64,000 nt of DNA from Coenobita brevimanus (Eukaryota; Arthropoda; Malacostraca; Decapoda; Coenobitidae): the NCBI GenBank assembly GCA_032717465.1, contig CM064691.1, forward strand, positions 2,482,815-2,546,814, in the 5' to 3' direction. Both the position numbers and the translations under genes were made by a program. Below the pieces are notes generated by a model. It ran no database searches, was not told the DNA's origin, and saw only the letters and a list, made by a program, of their open reading frames with translations. Shown piece by piece: positions 32,853 through 43,999 of this stretch. The stretch's first letter is position 1. Each line of letters starts with the position of its first letter.

Positions 32853-35574
32853 ATCTATCTATCTATATACCTAGGCTGCTTCCCCCAAGGAAAGGGAGGT
32901 AGCCGAGACAGGACGACACACTCTCCATTTACTCATCCATTTAAACACATTCATTCACATCTTAGCCCCAAAGGGGAGAACGGACAGATCCTCACCGCAC
33001 CACACCGCACAAGGGTCAACTGCGCAATGCAATCAGTGACATCCGCAGCAGGGCCCGACAGCAGAGCTGGTTTACCCCTGCCACATCATAACATACCCAT
33101 CCCCTTACCCGCACCTGACCTGACTAGCTGATCAGACCAAATGCGGGAGAATATCCCCTCAGGGCTGCGTCATCACTTATTTATTCACAATTTCTCTCCA
33201 TTTATTTCTGTCACGCACAGCCACTCTTCCTTGCTCGACAGACATCCCTCTCGCATCCAGCGCTCTCTTCACACTATCCATCCATCCTATTCGTGGTCTT
33301 CCTCTCAGCCTTACACCTCTCACATCAGATCTAGTTATCTTTTTCACCAATCGCTCATTATCCATTCTCTCCATATGCCCAAACCATCGCAACACCCTCT
33401 GCTCAACTCTACCAGCCATCTCCTGAACAACTCCAGTTCTCCTTCGCACTTCATCATTTCGCACCCGATCCATACGCATCACTCCACACATACTCCTCAG
33501 ACACCTCATCTCCATTACATTCAAACTTTTCCTCTCTGCTACACCCATATTCCATGTTTCAGCCCCATATAATGCAGTCGGTACCACAACACCCTCATAC
33601 AGCCTTCTCTTTACATCCATTCTAAGCGAACGACATTTAAACACTTTTTTCATTCCTCCCAGCACCTTTCCTACTTCATTTATTCTAGACTTCACTTCTG
33701 CATCTATTCTTCCATCCACAGCAACATGTGACCCTAGATATTTAAAACAATCTACCTCCTCAAGCAACTCACCATTCAAAACTATATTCATCCCCCTACC
33801 ATCTATCAACCTCGTACACTTCATCACTTTACTCTTATTCTCATTTACTTTCAAATTCCTCCTTTCACACACCCTTCCAAACTCCTCTACCAACTGTCTC
33901 AATCTCTCCTCTGAATCAGTCACCAGTGCAGTATCATCTGCAAACAGCAGCTGCTTCAGATTCCAATCTCCACCATCAACATTTACCAGACTCAGACCAC
34001 CTAAAACTCTTGCATTCACCTCCCTTACAACACCATCCATGTAAATATTAAACAACCAAGGTGACATCACACATCCCTGTCGCAGCCCCACTCTCACGGA
34101 AACCAATCACTCACAGCATTTCCCACTCTTACACATGCTCTACTATTTACATAAAAACTTTTCACCCCTTTTAGTAACCTACCATCAAGTCCATACAATC
34201 TTAAAACAGTCCACAAAGCCTCCCTATCAATTCTATCATACGCTTTCTCTAAATCCATAAATGCCCAAAACACATCCTTGCCTTTCGCTAAATACTTTTC
34301 ACACACTTGTCTCACAGCAAACACCTGATCAACACATCCCCTCCCGCTCCCTAAAGCCACACTGCTCATCACTAATCACTCCCTCTGTACCCTCTCTAAC
34401 TCTCATAATTAACACTCTACCATACACCTTACCTACAACACTCAACAGACTTATACCCCTAAAGCTAGTACATTCATATACTTATCACCCCTTGCCTTTA
34501 TACAACGGGACCACACAAGCACTTGCCCAGTCAATTGGCACCATACCTTTCTCAAAGCACACATTCAACAATCTTACTAACCAGTCAACAATAGTCACTC
34601 CACCACCCTTCAGGCATTCCACAGCACACCCATCCATACCTGCAGCTTTCCCTGTTTTCATCTCCTTTACTGCCTTCTCCACTTCCTCCTTCGTGATCAA
34701 AGAATCATTCAACTCTCCCAACACATTTATTCCTTGCACCCTTCCATCCGCCACAATCTCAGCCACCCTTTCCTCCTCTACATTTAATAATCTTTCAAAA
34801 TACTCTGTCCATCTCTTCCTTACTGCATCCATCTCAATTAACATCCTTCCATCCTCTGCTTTTACTCGTTCTTCCTTCCCAGACTCTCCCTTTCGCACCC
34901 TTTTCACCTCCTTCCAAAACATTTTCTTATTCTGTTGAAAATTCTCTGTCAGCCGCCTACCCCACCTCTCATCTGCTGTCACTTTAGCATCACGCACAGC
35001 CCTTCTCGCTCTATTCCTCTTTTTCCTTATACCTTTCATATGACATCTCATCCTTCCTCTGCAGCCACACTTCATATGCACGTCTCTTCTCGGCCACAGC
35101 CATACTTACTTCCTCGCACCACCATTCACTTCCTTTTCTTACACCACCACCCACACGTCTCACACCACACACCTCTTCTGCATGCCCCACCACAGCACTC
35201 TTAAACAACTGCCATTCCTCCTCCACGCTGCCATTTTCCCGATCTTTCACTGCGCTCCACTCATCTTTCAATTTCTCCTGATACTCTATCTTTTTCTCTC
35301 TTTTATCCAACTGACTCACTTTCAAAACCTCCCTGCCACACCTAACCCTCCTAGCTCTCACCCATCTCTTACCTACTCTTAACTTTCCCTCCACCAGGTA
35401 GTGGTCAGACATACCTCCACCCTCCCCTCTTAGAACTCTCACATCCAACAATCTTCCTATTACATTCCTAGACACAACCACATAGTCCATCAAAGCTCTA
35501 TCAACAACCCTTCCACCCTCCTGTCTCACCCATGTATACTTATAAATATCTTTCTTCTCAGACAGACTGAAAAT
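32853..35574 (-). mobile_element. RTE-like non-LTR retrotransposon, 5'-truncated
   Basis: A minus-strand LINE. Its 3' end is at the left and carries a short ATAG-type tail (plus-strand ATCTATCTATCTATATACC at 32853-32870). It keeps the last part of the APE endonuclease (SDHYLVEGKL, near 35409), the full reverse transcriptase with AFMDLEKAYDRID and LLFADDTALV (FADD at 33944-33933), and the C-terminal VLRWFGHMERM..RGRPRIGWMDSVK region. The first ~150 residues of the endonuclease are missing, with the break at about 35575 where the flanking repeat begins. The C-terminal sequence points to the RTE group; the clade is inference. Confidence 0.88.
33177..35574 (-). pseudogene. RTE-like endonuclease/reverse transcriptase, broken
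   Basis: The protein reads from about 35574 (TSIFSLSEKKDIYKYTW) leftward to the stop at 33177 (..NKWREIVNK). Endonuclease end: RVVDRALMDYVVVS and SDH. Linker with many charged residues. Reverse transcriptase blocks: PSDWASACVVPLYKGKG-like, FRGISLLSVVGKVYGRVL, EQCGFRE, AFMDLEKAYDRID, GLRQGCVMSPWLFNIYMDG, FADDTALV, FKYLGSHVAVDG. Frames change near 35050, 34485, 34350 and 34095. Each break is a one- or two-base shift with intact motifs on both sides, so the copy is fairly young but not functional. Confidence 0.88.
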
Positions 35575-35654
35575 ACTCGTAGGAGATTTTCATCCATACT
35601 ACACACCTGTAAAATTTTGTGATGATATCTTGAGCGGTTGCAAAGTTATCGTGT

Positions 35655-35719
<65 letters not shown>
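35575..35719. repeat. right copy of the flanking repeat, then (CA)n
   Basis: ACTCGTAGGAGATTTTCATC to GAGCGGTTGCAAAGTTATCG, then a CA tract at 35658-35719. It starts exactly where the LINE protein homology stops. An in-frame stop appears within a few codons of the junction, so the LINE does not continue. Confidence 0.85.
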
Positions 35720-35721
<2 letters not shown>

Positions 35722-36224
35722 GAAACAATAGCAGCTCTGCTATCGTGGCTGGTAATGATCCGTCAGTAAGTATATACTGTAGTATCATTTGTTTGTTATG
35801 CCCAGTGAAGAGGATGAAGGTGGTTATCCAGATTCCCCTCTCCCCCTCCCATATACCCTTGGCGAGCAACTATATGGGCGGGAGAAAGGCAAGGCGAACA
35901 CCATGGAAATGGATAAGAACAATAATCCTGGGATAAAAAGAGCTGACTGACAAATAAAGCACCCAACCATTCCCTCACACTACACGTTTGTGTAATGTAC
36001 AGTCGCAGTTAGTAGTCACGTTTAACATCCGTACGATAAAGAACGAGGCAGTGAACAATTGTTTTTGAAACAAAAGACTCTGTTATTCGGATCCCAGCAA
36101 ACTTTTCAGAATATTACATGAGAATTTCACAACTGTTGGACTAAAAAGATTACCGATATTATTGTGTGCGACTGAACATTTAATCCCCCTGAATCAGTTT
36201 TAAGTACACACAGGCTGGGGTCAT
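35720..36224. other. no gene seen
   Basis: No supported feature. Confidence 0.45.
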
Positions 36225-36450
36225 AGATTGGGCAGTTCCTTTCTTGAGATCCAGCATTCCTCCCTCACGCAGCATGTCACAACTTTGGTCCTGACACCCA
36301 CCGTTCATGCTGAATACCCACACGTTTTATAACTGTTTCATTCACGACCAAGTGACGGTATTATCAAGGATGTTTTTATAACAAGTCCGTGGGTCTTGTG
36401 GAAGATCAGTACTATAGCGAAATTCAATTCCTCTATTTGTTCCCTATCTC
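36225..36450 (-). mobile_element. tRNA-derived SINE (family 1), copy
   Basis: Body words in family order: CATGTCACAACTTTGGTCCTGA, CACCCACCGTTCATGCTGAA, GACGGTATTATCAAGGATG, GTCCGTGGGTCTTGTGGAAG, then TTCCCTATCTCAGCTTGGAA where the tRNA-like head should be. The boxes are decayed. Confidence 0.6.
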
Positions 36451-36589
36451 AGCTTGGAATGCATCAAGTACTCTTTGGGTTTGCAGAATGAGTTTAAGTT
36501 CCGTGGCGTATTAAGATAAAAAAAGAGGTAAATGTACACAAGGGGAGGAGGGCAAAGTGACCCACGGAAGAAAACAGACGATGCTGTGG

Positions 36590-37130
36590 AGGACTTTATA
36601 CGAAACCGAGATCTGAGTATGAAGGCTGCAGAAAGATAGCATAAAGGCGTGTTGGCGTCCGCGTTAACTTATCGGTGTGAGACTTGGGTATGGCTTCAGT
36701 GATGTCAGCGAGGAGTAAGAGCAGTGGGAATAGTACTGCTGAAGAATGTGTGCAGAATGCGTACTTTGTATAGGATAAGAAACAGTGTGAGTCTCGAATA
36801 ATGTGGAGTAAGAACTCTTTTGATGGCAAGGTAGGCAACAGTGTGCTTGAATGGTATGGTCATATGGATAGAATGGATGAAGAAAGGATGGAGAAAAGGG
36901 CATACGTGAGGAGTTTGATGGTTGAAGGAGACGTGGGAGGCTGAAAAGAGGGTGGATGGGTATAGAAAATGAATATGTGAGGATCAGAGGAATATGGAAG
37001 TTGATAAGGCCAGGAAACTCACATGGGATCAAGTTGGTTGGATGAGGTACATATACAACGAAACACTTGACAAGGGTTTATCCCCCTCCCCTTTTAATTT
37101 GATTTTTAACTCATATCTGGCACATGAATA
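36590..37130 (+). pseudogene. LINE C-terminal fragment (second 3'-end family), copy 1
   Basis: In shifting frames it reads YRCETWVWL, RAVGIVLLKNVCRM, then VLEWYGHMDRMDEERMEKRA and VRSLMVEGD, the order found in RTE-like C termini. It ends with DQVGWMRYIYNETLDKGLSP and a TTTTTAACTCAT end. It shares CGA.ATCTGAGTATGAAGGCTG and AGGAGTAAGAGCAGTGGGAA with 44000-44490. Frame breaks are frequent. Confidence 0.7.
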
Positions 37131-37274
37131 TGAAGAGCATAAAAAGGAGAAAGAAAGAGAAAAATGCACAGATGGTTAGGTCTGTGAGACATGTAGATTT
37201 CTGAGTGGGTCATTTCGCAGGGCATGCTCTAGATGGTTTGTGGAGCTACCCCATCTTCAGCTGAGAGTCAAAAT

Positions 37275-37332
37275 AATGATGATGATAATGATGATGGATG
37301 ATGATGATGATGATGATGGATGATGATGATGA
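37275..37332. repeat. (GAT)n trinucleotide repeat
   Basis: Interrupted GATGAT units with GGATGAT breaks. Confidence 0.9.
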
Positions 37333-37549
37333 GTTCACTGCTTAACTTCTAGGGGACGGGAGGGAAGGGAGGAGGTGAAAAGTAGAGCAGTGGAGATAAA
37401 GGTGTGAGGGGGAAGTGGACAGCGAAGGTCAGAGAAGGGAAGGGAAAGCGAGTGTGGGTAGGGTTGGGAAATAGAATATGCAGTTGGAGTATATGTATGC
37501 AGCACTAAAACAAACAAACACACTCACCCACACTCCAGCAGCTACCCAC

Positions 37550-37551
37550 TT

Positions 37552-37607
<56 letters not shown>

Positions 37608-37722
37608 CTACACCCACAGACAATGACACATACATCTATATCCAAAAACAAACACGCAGCCACCCATGCCCACACAATACCTCCTACACATCAGAAGAAG
37701 CGCACATATATAGAAGACATAA

Positions 37723-37762
<40 letters not shown>
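37550..37762. repeat. two (CA)n tracts
   Basis: CA tracts at 37554-37605 and 37727-37760 separated by ~120 bp of A/C-rich sequence. Open frames here are Thr/His low complexity. Confidence 0.95.
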
Positions 37763-38164
37763 AGTCAAAAACACAGGCTTCTTATACGCACATGTGTCTG
37801 TGAACCAATTCTGAATGACGTTGAGAGACAATACAGTGAGTGGACACAGGAGCAGCTGATAAACCCGTAGTGAATAAAGAGATACGTATACAACCTCTTA
37901 ACATTTTCATAACTGGGACAACAAAAGTAGTCTGTTTGAGGTAACGCGAAACGATTTTAAGCAGCTAAAAGTAAGTAATGGGAGCTGAGTGTTTAACCCT
38001 CTCATGGTCGGGAGAACTCTAGTACTTCAGTCCAGTTAAGGCCACACGACTTTATTGCGTTGATAGTGAGTCCTGGGAGCCTGTGGTGTAAATGCTGCCA
38101 CCATTAACCCTCTCATGGTCGCAACAACTCTATTCTGTTCCAGCTAAAGCCACTCTATTGTATT
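37763..38164. other. no gene seen; tandem pair of dispersed motif
   Basis: TTAACCCTCTCATGGTCGGG (37995) and TTAACCCTCTCATGGTCGCA (38107) start two neighbouring copies of the dispersed motif, about 112 bp apart. Confidence 0.6.
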
Positions 38165-38660
38165 CAGCTGTGGGAGTGATAGTAGCTTGAGATTGTTATA
38201 TTCCTGAGTTTGAATCCTGTGACTGGTGGCATTTCGCTCTGGCTGAAAATCACCAGGTGTGGGTCCAATCAAGATCCCTAGGTGTACTGTACATGGTTAC
38301 TAGATATACTTTTCGGTGCCTTAACGCGGTGGCACTGATATGGCAGGGCAACTCCCCTGTCCGGTTACGCAAACGCCCTTCAGTCTCTTCCCTGTCTCCT
38401 GAAGGGAAGATCGCGGACTGCAGAAAAAGAGTAACTTCAGTCTGCAGTCCACCGGGTTTGCGTCCGGATGAGCCTGGGACAACAACAAGAACAAGAACAA
38501 CAAGAACAACAACAACAACAGCAGGAACAACAGCAACAACAAAACTACTCCAACTACTCTTATTCCTACTGCCACTACTACCCCGACCGGGGAAGAAGGG
38601 AAAGAATACATCACCAGTATCCCTGCTTGTCGTAAGAGGCGGCTAAACGGGGCCTTTTGG
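38165..38660 (+). mobile_element. SINE-like element with conserved 3' word
   Basis: A tRNA-like stretch (GATAGTAGCTTGAGATTG then GAGTTTGAATCCTGTGACTGG, the latter at the B-box position) is followed by GTGGGTCCAATCAAGATCCC. It ends near an (AAC)n tract and the word CCCTGCTTGTCGTAAGAGGC then GGCTAAA. That last word recurs inverted at 59155-59190. I see it as one or two overlapping retroposons with unsure limits. Confidence 0.45.
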
Positions 38661-38819
38661 TCTCCAGTCGTTTCCCCCTTACCGTCCTCCTCTGCTCTTC
38701 TGTCCTGTCTCTCTTCTTGATATATCCATGTTTCTTTCGGCCTTTATTTTCCCTCTACTTCTACAGTGTCATGTAGCTATTTTATGGCTTGGTGCTAATT
38801 CTTCATTATTCCTTCCTTC

Positions 38820-38912
38820 CTACAAGAACAACAACAACAACAACAACAACAACTACTACTACTACTACTACTACTGCTACTACTACTATTACTGCTATTA
38901 CTACTACTACTA
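38820..38912. repeat. (ACA)n then (ACT)n
   Basis: AACAACAAC units to 38850 followed by ACTACTACT units with TGCTAC breaks. Confidence 0.93.
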
Positions 38913-39097
38913 GACATAATTTTAAAAGTTTTTGACTGGTACGATATCTCTCAGCCGAATAAAATCGTCTGGTGTTAGCCTAAATAAAATATCCACTTGG
39001 AAAAAAAATGTTAATGACCACGGGGACATCTATGAAACCTGTCACTAAAGCAAGCCTACCCATAAGTATTGGTGGATAAGAATATTTTGTGACGTAT

Positions 39098-39345
39098 TGT
39101 TTGGCCATGTTGAGAGGATAGAGAGTGAGACACTAACGAGGAGAATGTATGTGAGTGAAGTGGAGAGGGGGAGAGGGAGGGGGAGGCCAAGGATGAGATG
39201 GAGGGATGGAGTGGAGAGATATATGAGAGAGGGGTGTGTGAGCTGGGAGCAGGGCAGTGAAAATGCGGGGGACAGGGCGACGTGGAGGCGATTTGTTTGT
39301 GGCCACCCCTTACGGGATTAAAGCGTCTGGCAATAGATAGAAAGA
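39098..39345 (+). mobile_element. LINE 3'-end fragment with TAGA-like tail
   Basis: The uninterrupted frame begins at FGHVERIESETLTRRMYVSE, then GRGRPRMRWRDGVERYM, SWEQGSENAGDRATWRRFVC and GHPLRD before the stop. A short 3' UTR (AAGCGTCTGGCAATAGATAG) follows. It is the least decayed copy of this 3' end. Confidence 0.82.
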
Positions 39346-39599
39346 TGGACAGTATTAATAAGCTCTTTAACACAAGGACGTCCTTTCTAGCTTATCTTGA
39401 TGCTAACAGATGAGTTTATTTAGCTTAGGAAAGGACCTTAGAAGCGAAGGGTTAATAGGGCTATACTTCACTCATTCCTAAAGTCTCCTGGTTGAACAAA
39501 ATCTGGATACAGCGGAAACAAAATAAGAAGGAATGACTGAATAATAAATAACTAGCAACAAGCCAGAAAATGGCTATATGACACTAGGTGGAAGGTAGC

Positions 39600-39996
39600 A
39601 GAGTCAGCGTTGACAGATTCAAGGTATGTGGGAGACGTTATCTAGAGGGCAGTGGAATTCCCCCTTCCCACCACCCCTTCCCTTTTCGTTACCTCTTCCT
39701 ACAAGCAGGGAATACGAGGGTTGTATTCTACTTCCCCTGTACCCAGTAGGAACGGCGTTGATAGAGTCGGCGTTGACAGTCGACGCTGATAGAGTCGGCA
39801 TTGATGGATGTGGCGTTGATTGAGTAAACATTGATAGATTCGGCGTTGACAGAATCAAAGTATGCTGGAGACCCTATCGAAAAGCAGTGGGATTCCCATC
39901 CCCCACCATCCCCCTCCCTTTTCGTTGCCTCTCGCCCCTAACGACACGCAGGGAATACGAGGGTAATCTTCTGTTTCCCCTGTACCCTACCCTAGC
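39600..39996. repeat. ~238-bp tandem duplication with GGCGTTGA minisatellite
   Basis: Unit 1 (GGCAGTGGAATTCCCCCTTC.. to ..CCCCTGTACCC, 39647-39752) and unit 2 (AGCAGTGGGATTCCCATCCC.. to 39988) match. Between them lie ~22-bp units built on GAGTCGGCGTTGACAG/GATA (39752-39858). Confidence 0.8.
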
Positions 39997-41130
39997 AGAG
40001 AACAGACTAAGAGAGAACATCGTTGTGCTTGAGGTTTTAAGTACGACCATAAAGAATAACAGAAAAGATTAAGTCTTTCAACCCAAAGACGTACTGCATT
40101 ATTTAAATTTACAATTAACATGCGATTGACTAGATTAGGAGAGATTTTGAGATGGAAGGGTTGCATACGGTACAGCCTAATCCCTTCTCTATCAGGGCAC
40201 TCTCATAACTTTAATAAAGTCGTTTGATAGTAGTCGATGTAGAATATGAAAGGACGTGCTCATACGGAAGGAGCTGAGATCATGAATGTTTTATCAAGAA
40301 CTGTTCAGGACATTTCTGCGCTGCTGTTTCTATTCCCAAACGATTATATTCAGTTCAATATTTTTTTTCCCTTCTTTTTTGTCTCACTTTCTTCTCTGTA
40401 AGGCGACGAAGAGAGCACAACTATGGCAAGGTGGTGGACGGATGGTTAAGAAGTTATCTGTTATCTGAAAGGATACAGTTCGATCCTTAACTGGGACAGA
40501 GAACATTTCTTAATTTTTGCCGAAATCAATTCTTCATCAAGTGGCGCACCTATTGGTATAGCTGCCTTTGCCAGGTCTTGGTGTGAGTGGTCTAAAATGC
40601 GCCTCAAATTTCTGCCTAGGTCATTGAAAAGTAAGAAAATGAGAGTTTTTCTTCGATTTCCCGAAAAAGTAGAAAAATGACTTGGGCGGTTTCTTTATGA
40701 GGGTGACGATATGATGATTTGAATTTCGTTCAGATAGTCCGTACTGATCCTCCACAAGACACACATAGATATCATAAAAATACCCACGATATCTCCATTG
40801 CATGTCTTGAATGTGATAACTCTAGCATGCATTCATTATAGACGGTGAGGGTTAGTGGAAAAGTGGTGACTTGTGTAGTTGTGTGGGGCGTAGGAGGATT
40901 GCTGGGGTTTAGCGAACGTACCTAGAGTAAAAAAAAAAAAAAATGACAGGTTGGAATGAGAGCGTTGTGAACCGTAACTCAAACAGCCATGTTCGTCACC
41001 CCATTAGTTTACGAATGGGCCACTCACCTGCCAAATACGACACACAATCTGTCTCACGAGAGGAAAGCTCTACTTTCAGATCTTTCCAGCGTCCTCCGTT
41101 TCAAGACAGGCTAGAGGTCACCGCACATAT
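39997..41130. other. no gene seen
   Basis: No supported coding region. Poly-A lies at 40930-40943. Confidence 0.45.
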
Positions 41131-41492
41131 TTTTTTTTTTTTTTTTTTTTTTACGAGTCCGACTCTGGGCAAAGGCTCAGGGTCTATTTCTTGGGGGCAG
41201 TGGCCTATCCCAAGGCCCAGTAGTCCTCCAACATCTCCACATGTCACCACTTCGGCGCTAACACCCACCGTCCATATTGAATACATGCTAGAGCTGTCTC
41301 ATACAGGACTGGCGTACTGGTATTAGCGGGGGTACTTTTACGACATGTCGGCGGGTCATCTGGTAGATCAGGAAAGTCTGCTTTTTTAGGAAATTCAAAT
41401 CATTAAACTGTTCCCTGCCTCAGCCGGGATTCGATCCTGGGTCCACTAGGACTGCAGGCCGCCTCTCTACCGATTCAGCCACCGCCTCCCCA
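41131..41492 (-). mobile_element. tRNA-derived SINE (family 1), best copy
   Basis: The head on the minus strand is GGCGGTGGCTGAATCGGTAG, with A box TGGCTGAATCGG (plus 41470-41481) and B box GGATCGAATCC (plus 41427-41437), the RNA polymerase III internal promoter. A ~270-bp body follows (contains GGTGTTAGCGCCGAAGTGGT and CTTTGCCCAGAGTCGGACTC) and the element ends in poly-A (plus-strand T run 41131-41152). It matches the copies at 29.4, 36.3 and 49.9 kb. Confidence 0.85.
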
Positions 41493-41656
41493 AGTAAATA
41501 TGTGGAGTTGCTGTAACCTATTATACTTTCACCAAGAACAATACTGAAACAGTGAGCACGGACTTTTGGAACTCAGTAGAGAGAGCCATGAAGATTACTG
41601 AGCTTCATAATTGTTGGACTTAAATATAGAGATATTCCTGACCACAGCTGTACCAA

Positions 41657-41869
41657 TACAGTCAGGGGCAAAAGTTCGCCACATACTTCATCTCGTCTAC
41701 TTCTCACCTTCTTCCGTTGACTAGTAATACTAAACTTAAGGAGGTTTGGCATTATTCTTTGCTGCCGATGATTCACTTTGATACGATGTGTCAGGGAGTA
41801 AGATGATGGATATGTCCTAAAGGTGAAGGGGAAGTGGTGGAACTGTAGATGAACTTTCGTTCGTCTGTA
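41657..41869. mobile_element. TA-flanked MITE, copy 3 (213 bp)
   Basis: Left end TACAGTCAGGGGCAAAAGTT then CGCC, right end GATGAACTTTCGTTCGTCTG then TA. It is inserted ~165 bp from the family-1 SINE. The interior is diverged from copies 1 and 2 but shares CTACTTCTCAC near the left end. Confidence 0.75.
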
Positions 41870-42540
41870 CACCTGTAATAAACATACCAAGTCTACACAT
41901 ACATTACATTTATCTGGCATACAACAACTTGCGTATTTGCGTTTGATTGACACGACTTAAAATCTGATGTAACTGTATCAGTCCGCGGCAGGACTGGATC
42001 TTCTCCTTGGAAGATGAGTTGTAGCCAGAAAGACCCTTCCCCATGCTAGCGAAGCACGACTGAGGAAAAGATGTATTTAATGAGAGGTATACGTGATGAA
42101 ACAGACGTGTTCTAGTGTCAATGTTTATGGGTATCAGATTCTTTATAAGCAGTGGAGTTATTAAAAAAATTAAGCAACAACATTACTGATCTGACTGAGG
42201 TGCACAAGATGTTAAGGATTTGGATGAACAGTAAATGGCCTGAACAGGTGACCTAATTCGACCTGAATGACCTTGATGACCAAAACTATTATGACCGGAC
42301 GTGAACTGACTCAAACAGGCTTTCATGGCTGGCTGGATTACAACCGAGCTGACGTGTTCAATAGTAAATGCTGCAACGGTATCTGACGTGGCCTAAAATG
42401 AATACTGAACTAGTTTGTACCTAATTAGCTTACGTAGAAAATCACAGGCATTTCTACTACCGTTCTTTTGATGGTTAGGTCAACTGACGATTGTGCTAGA
42501 ATGACACTAGTGTGGGGCTGGTTAACGCGCCAGATACTGT
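41870..42540. other. no gene; degenerate ACCTGA-type array
   Basis: 42170-42430 is built from loosely repeated words such as CCTGAATGACC, GACCTAATTCG and CGTGAACTGACTC, the same style as 52.9-53.4 and 55.7-56.0 kb. No gene. Confidence 0.5.
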
Positions 42541-42546
42541 TTGGTG

Positions 42547-42726
42547 TCTGATCGAGTAGGTCGGAATAAAAATTGGAAGAACACCTTGTTTCATTAGCTA
42601 CATGTTTCTCATTGGACTCACGTTACTGCATCTTTGTTTGTGATAAACCGCTTGTCCAAAACCTGGCACAGTGAAACAAGGCGTTCTCTCATTTTTCATA
42701 CCGACCCACTTGTACACGATCCGACA
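42547..42726. mobile_element. foldback/MITE-like inverted repeat
   Basis: Left arm 42559-42593 and right arm 42672-42706 are inverted copies: GGTCGGAATAAAAATTGG then AGAACACCTTGTTTCA, against GGTCGGTATGAAAAATGAG and AGAACGCCTTGTTTCA. Similarity continues outward (TGTCTGATCGAGT against TGTCGGATCGTGT). The spacer is 78 bp and there is no ORF. The outer ends and target duplication are not clear. Confidence 0.7.
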
Positions 42727-43179
42727 GTTAGCGTCACAATATTCCCAACTCCTACCTGCTTGAACAGGCTTTAAAATAATTTGCGATACTTTTCACCTTT
42801 ATGTTTCTCACACCCCTTGAATATTGACAGAAAATGTTTATCTGTTTTCTTTTGTTCTCTGTTTGTCTGTCTGTTTGTTTGTCCTTCTGTCTAATCTGTT
42901 CGCGACAATACTGTGAAGTTTAGTGTGTCTAGCTAAATCAAACATTCAATATGTGTACTCAAGCCAAGTTCCCCCACATATCAAGAACTTCATGGTGCGT
43001 CAGGCAAGATGAGGTTTTATGCTGGCCACTTAGTTACGAATTATATCATTCGGTTCATAGCAGTGTTGGAAAGGCAGTCGAAAGTATACATTGCTTAGAG
43101 TTTGCCCTAAAAGCCAGTAAAAAACACGTATACGATTGTATTTTGTGATCTGTACAGTACACCCACCTCCCCCTCCTCC

Positions 43180-43245
43180 TCCTCCTCATCATCATCATCA
43201 TCATCATCATCATTGGTAATCCACTGCTGGACGAGACTTCTATCT
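43180..43245 (-). mobile_element. LINE 3' tail remnant with (GAT)n
   Basis: (CTC)n and (CAT)n followed by TCCACTGCTGGACGAGACTT. It corresponds to the segment at 26313-26357. It is only a tail-sized remnant. Confidence 0.55.
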
Positions 43246-43999
43246 ATATTCACATAATCTTCGATAATGCAGTCCTTTATTATCCACTAATACATGTTCA
43301 GGCGAGCGAGTTTGCTCCCCAGGCCTGTTGATGAGAGTGTAAGCTAGGGCAGCCTCTAATCATGCAATTTTGTGGAAGCACTGAACATACAGGTATGAAT
43401 TATACCTTTCTGATATCATCGTGAGAAATTAATATGACCAGCTGCAACAGACTTTCAAAATTCACAAAAATTTTGATCAAACCAGAAATATTTTTTAAAA
43501 CTGTCATAGCGCTGAAATAATAGCAGCTATGATTAAAAAAAAAAAGTACTCCATTTGTGTATGATCATTAAAGGCACAAAATTTGCCCCCCCCCCCCCCC
43601 CCAAAAAAAAAGAATACTTCATAAATAACGATTTTATGAGATCATGTGGGACCGATTCTGGTGATGTCTGGTGCCGCTGTACCATACACAAAGCAAGAGA
43701 ATTACGTTAGAGCTTTGACGCCAGTACGCGACATGCTTATTTGATATTTGCGGAAAGCAAACTGTAAACGAAAATTAAGTCAACTTTAGCAAAAGGTAAC
43801 ACTGCGGTGCGGCGTGGTGGATTTAAATAACATCTGTGCATATCATCATCAAGAGCTACTCGGCATGAGCACGTTCCACACCTTAGTGTGGACACCTATT
43901 AATTTTTAAGTACTTAGCTTCAGTATTAGAAAAAAGGTAAGTGGTCGAAGGAAAGAGAAAGAAATCTCGGAGAAGGAAAGTGTCTGGTGCTATGGTGGT
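43246..43999. other. no gene seen; poly-C/poly-A junction
   Basis: A run of 17-18 C followed by 9 A at about 43586-43611. Nothing else is supported. Confidence 0.5.

Noticed and set aside
33177..35529. Host gene on the minus strand
   Set aside because: All blocks are reverse transcriptase and endonuclease motifs of a LINE.
41425..41492. Possible tRNA gene (A and B boxes)
   Set aside because: It is the head of a SINE with a body and poly-A tail; the cloverleaf is incomplete and the same body recurs three more times.
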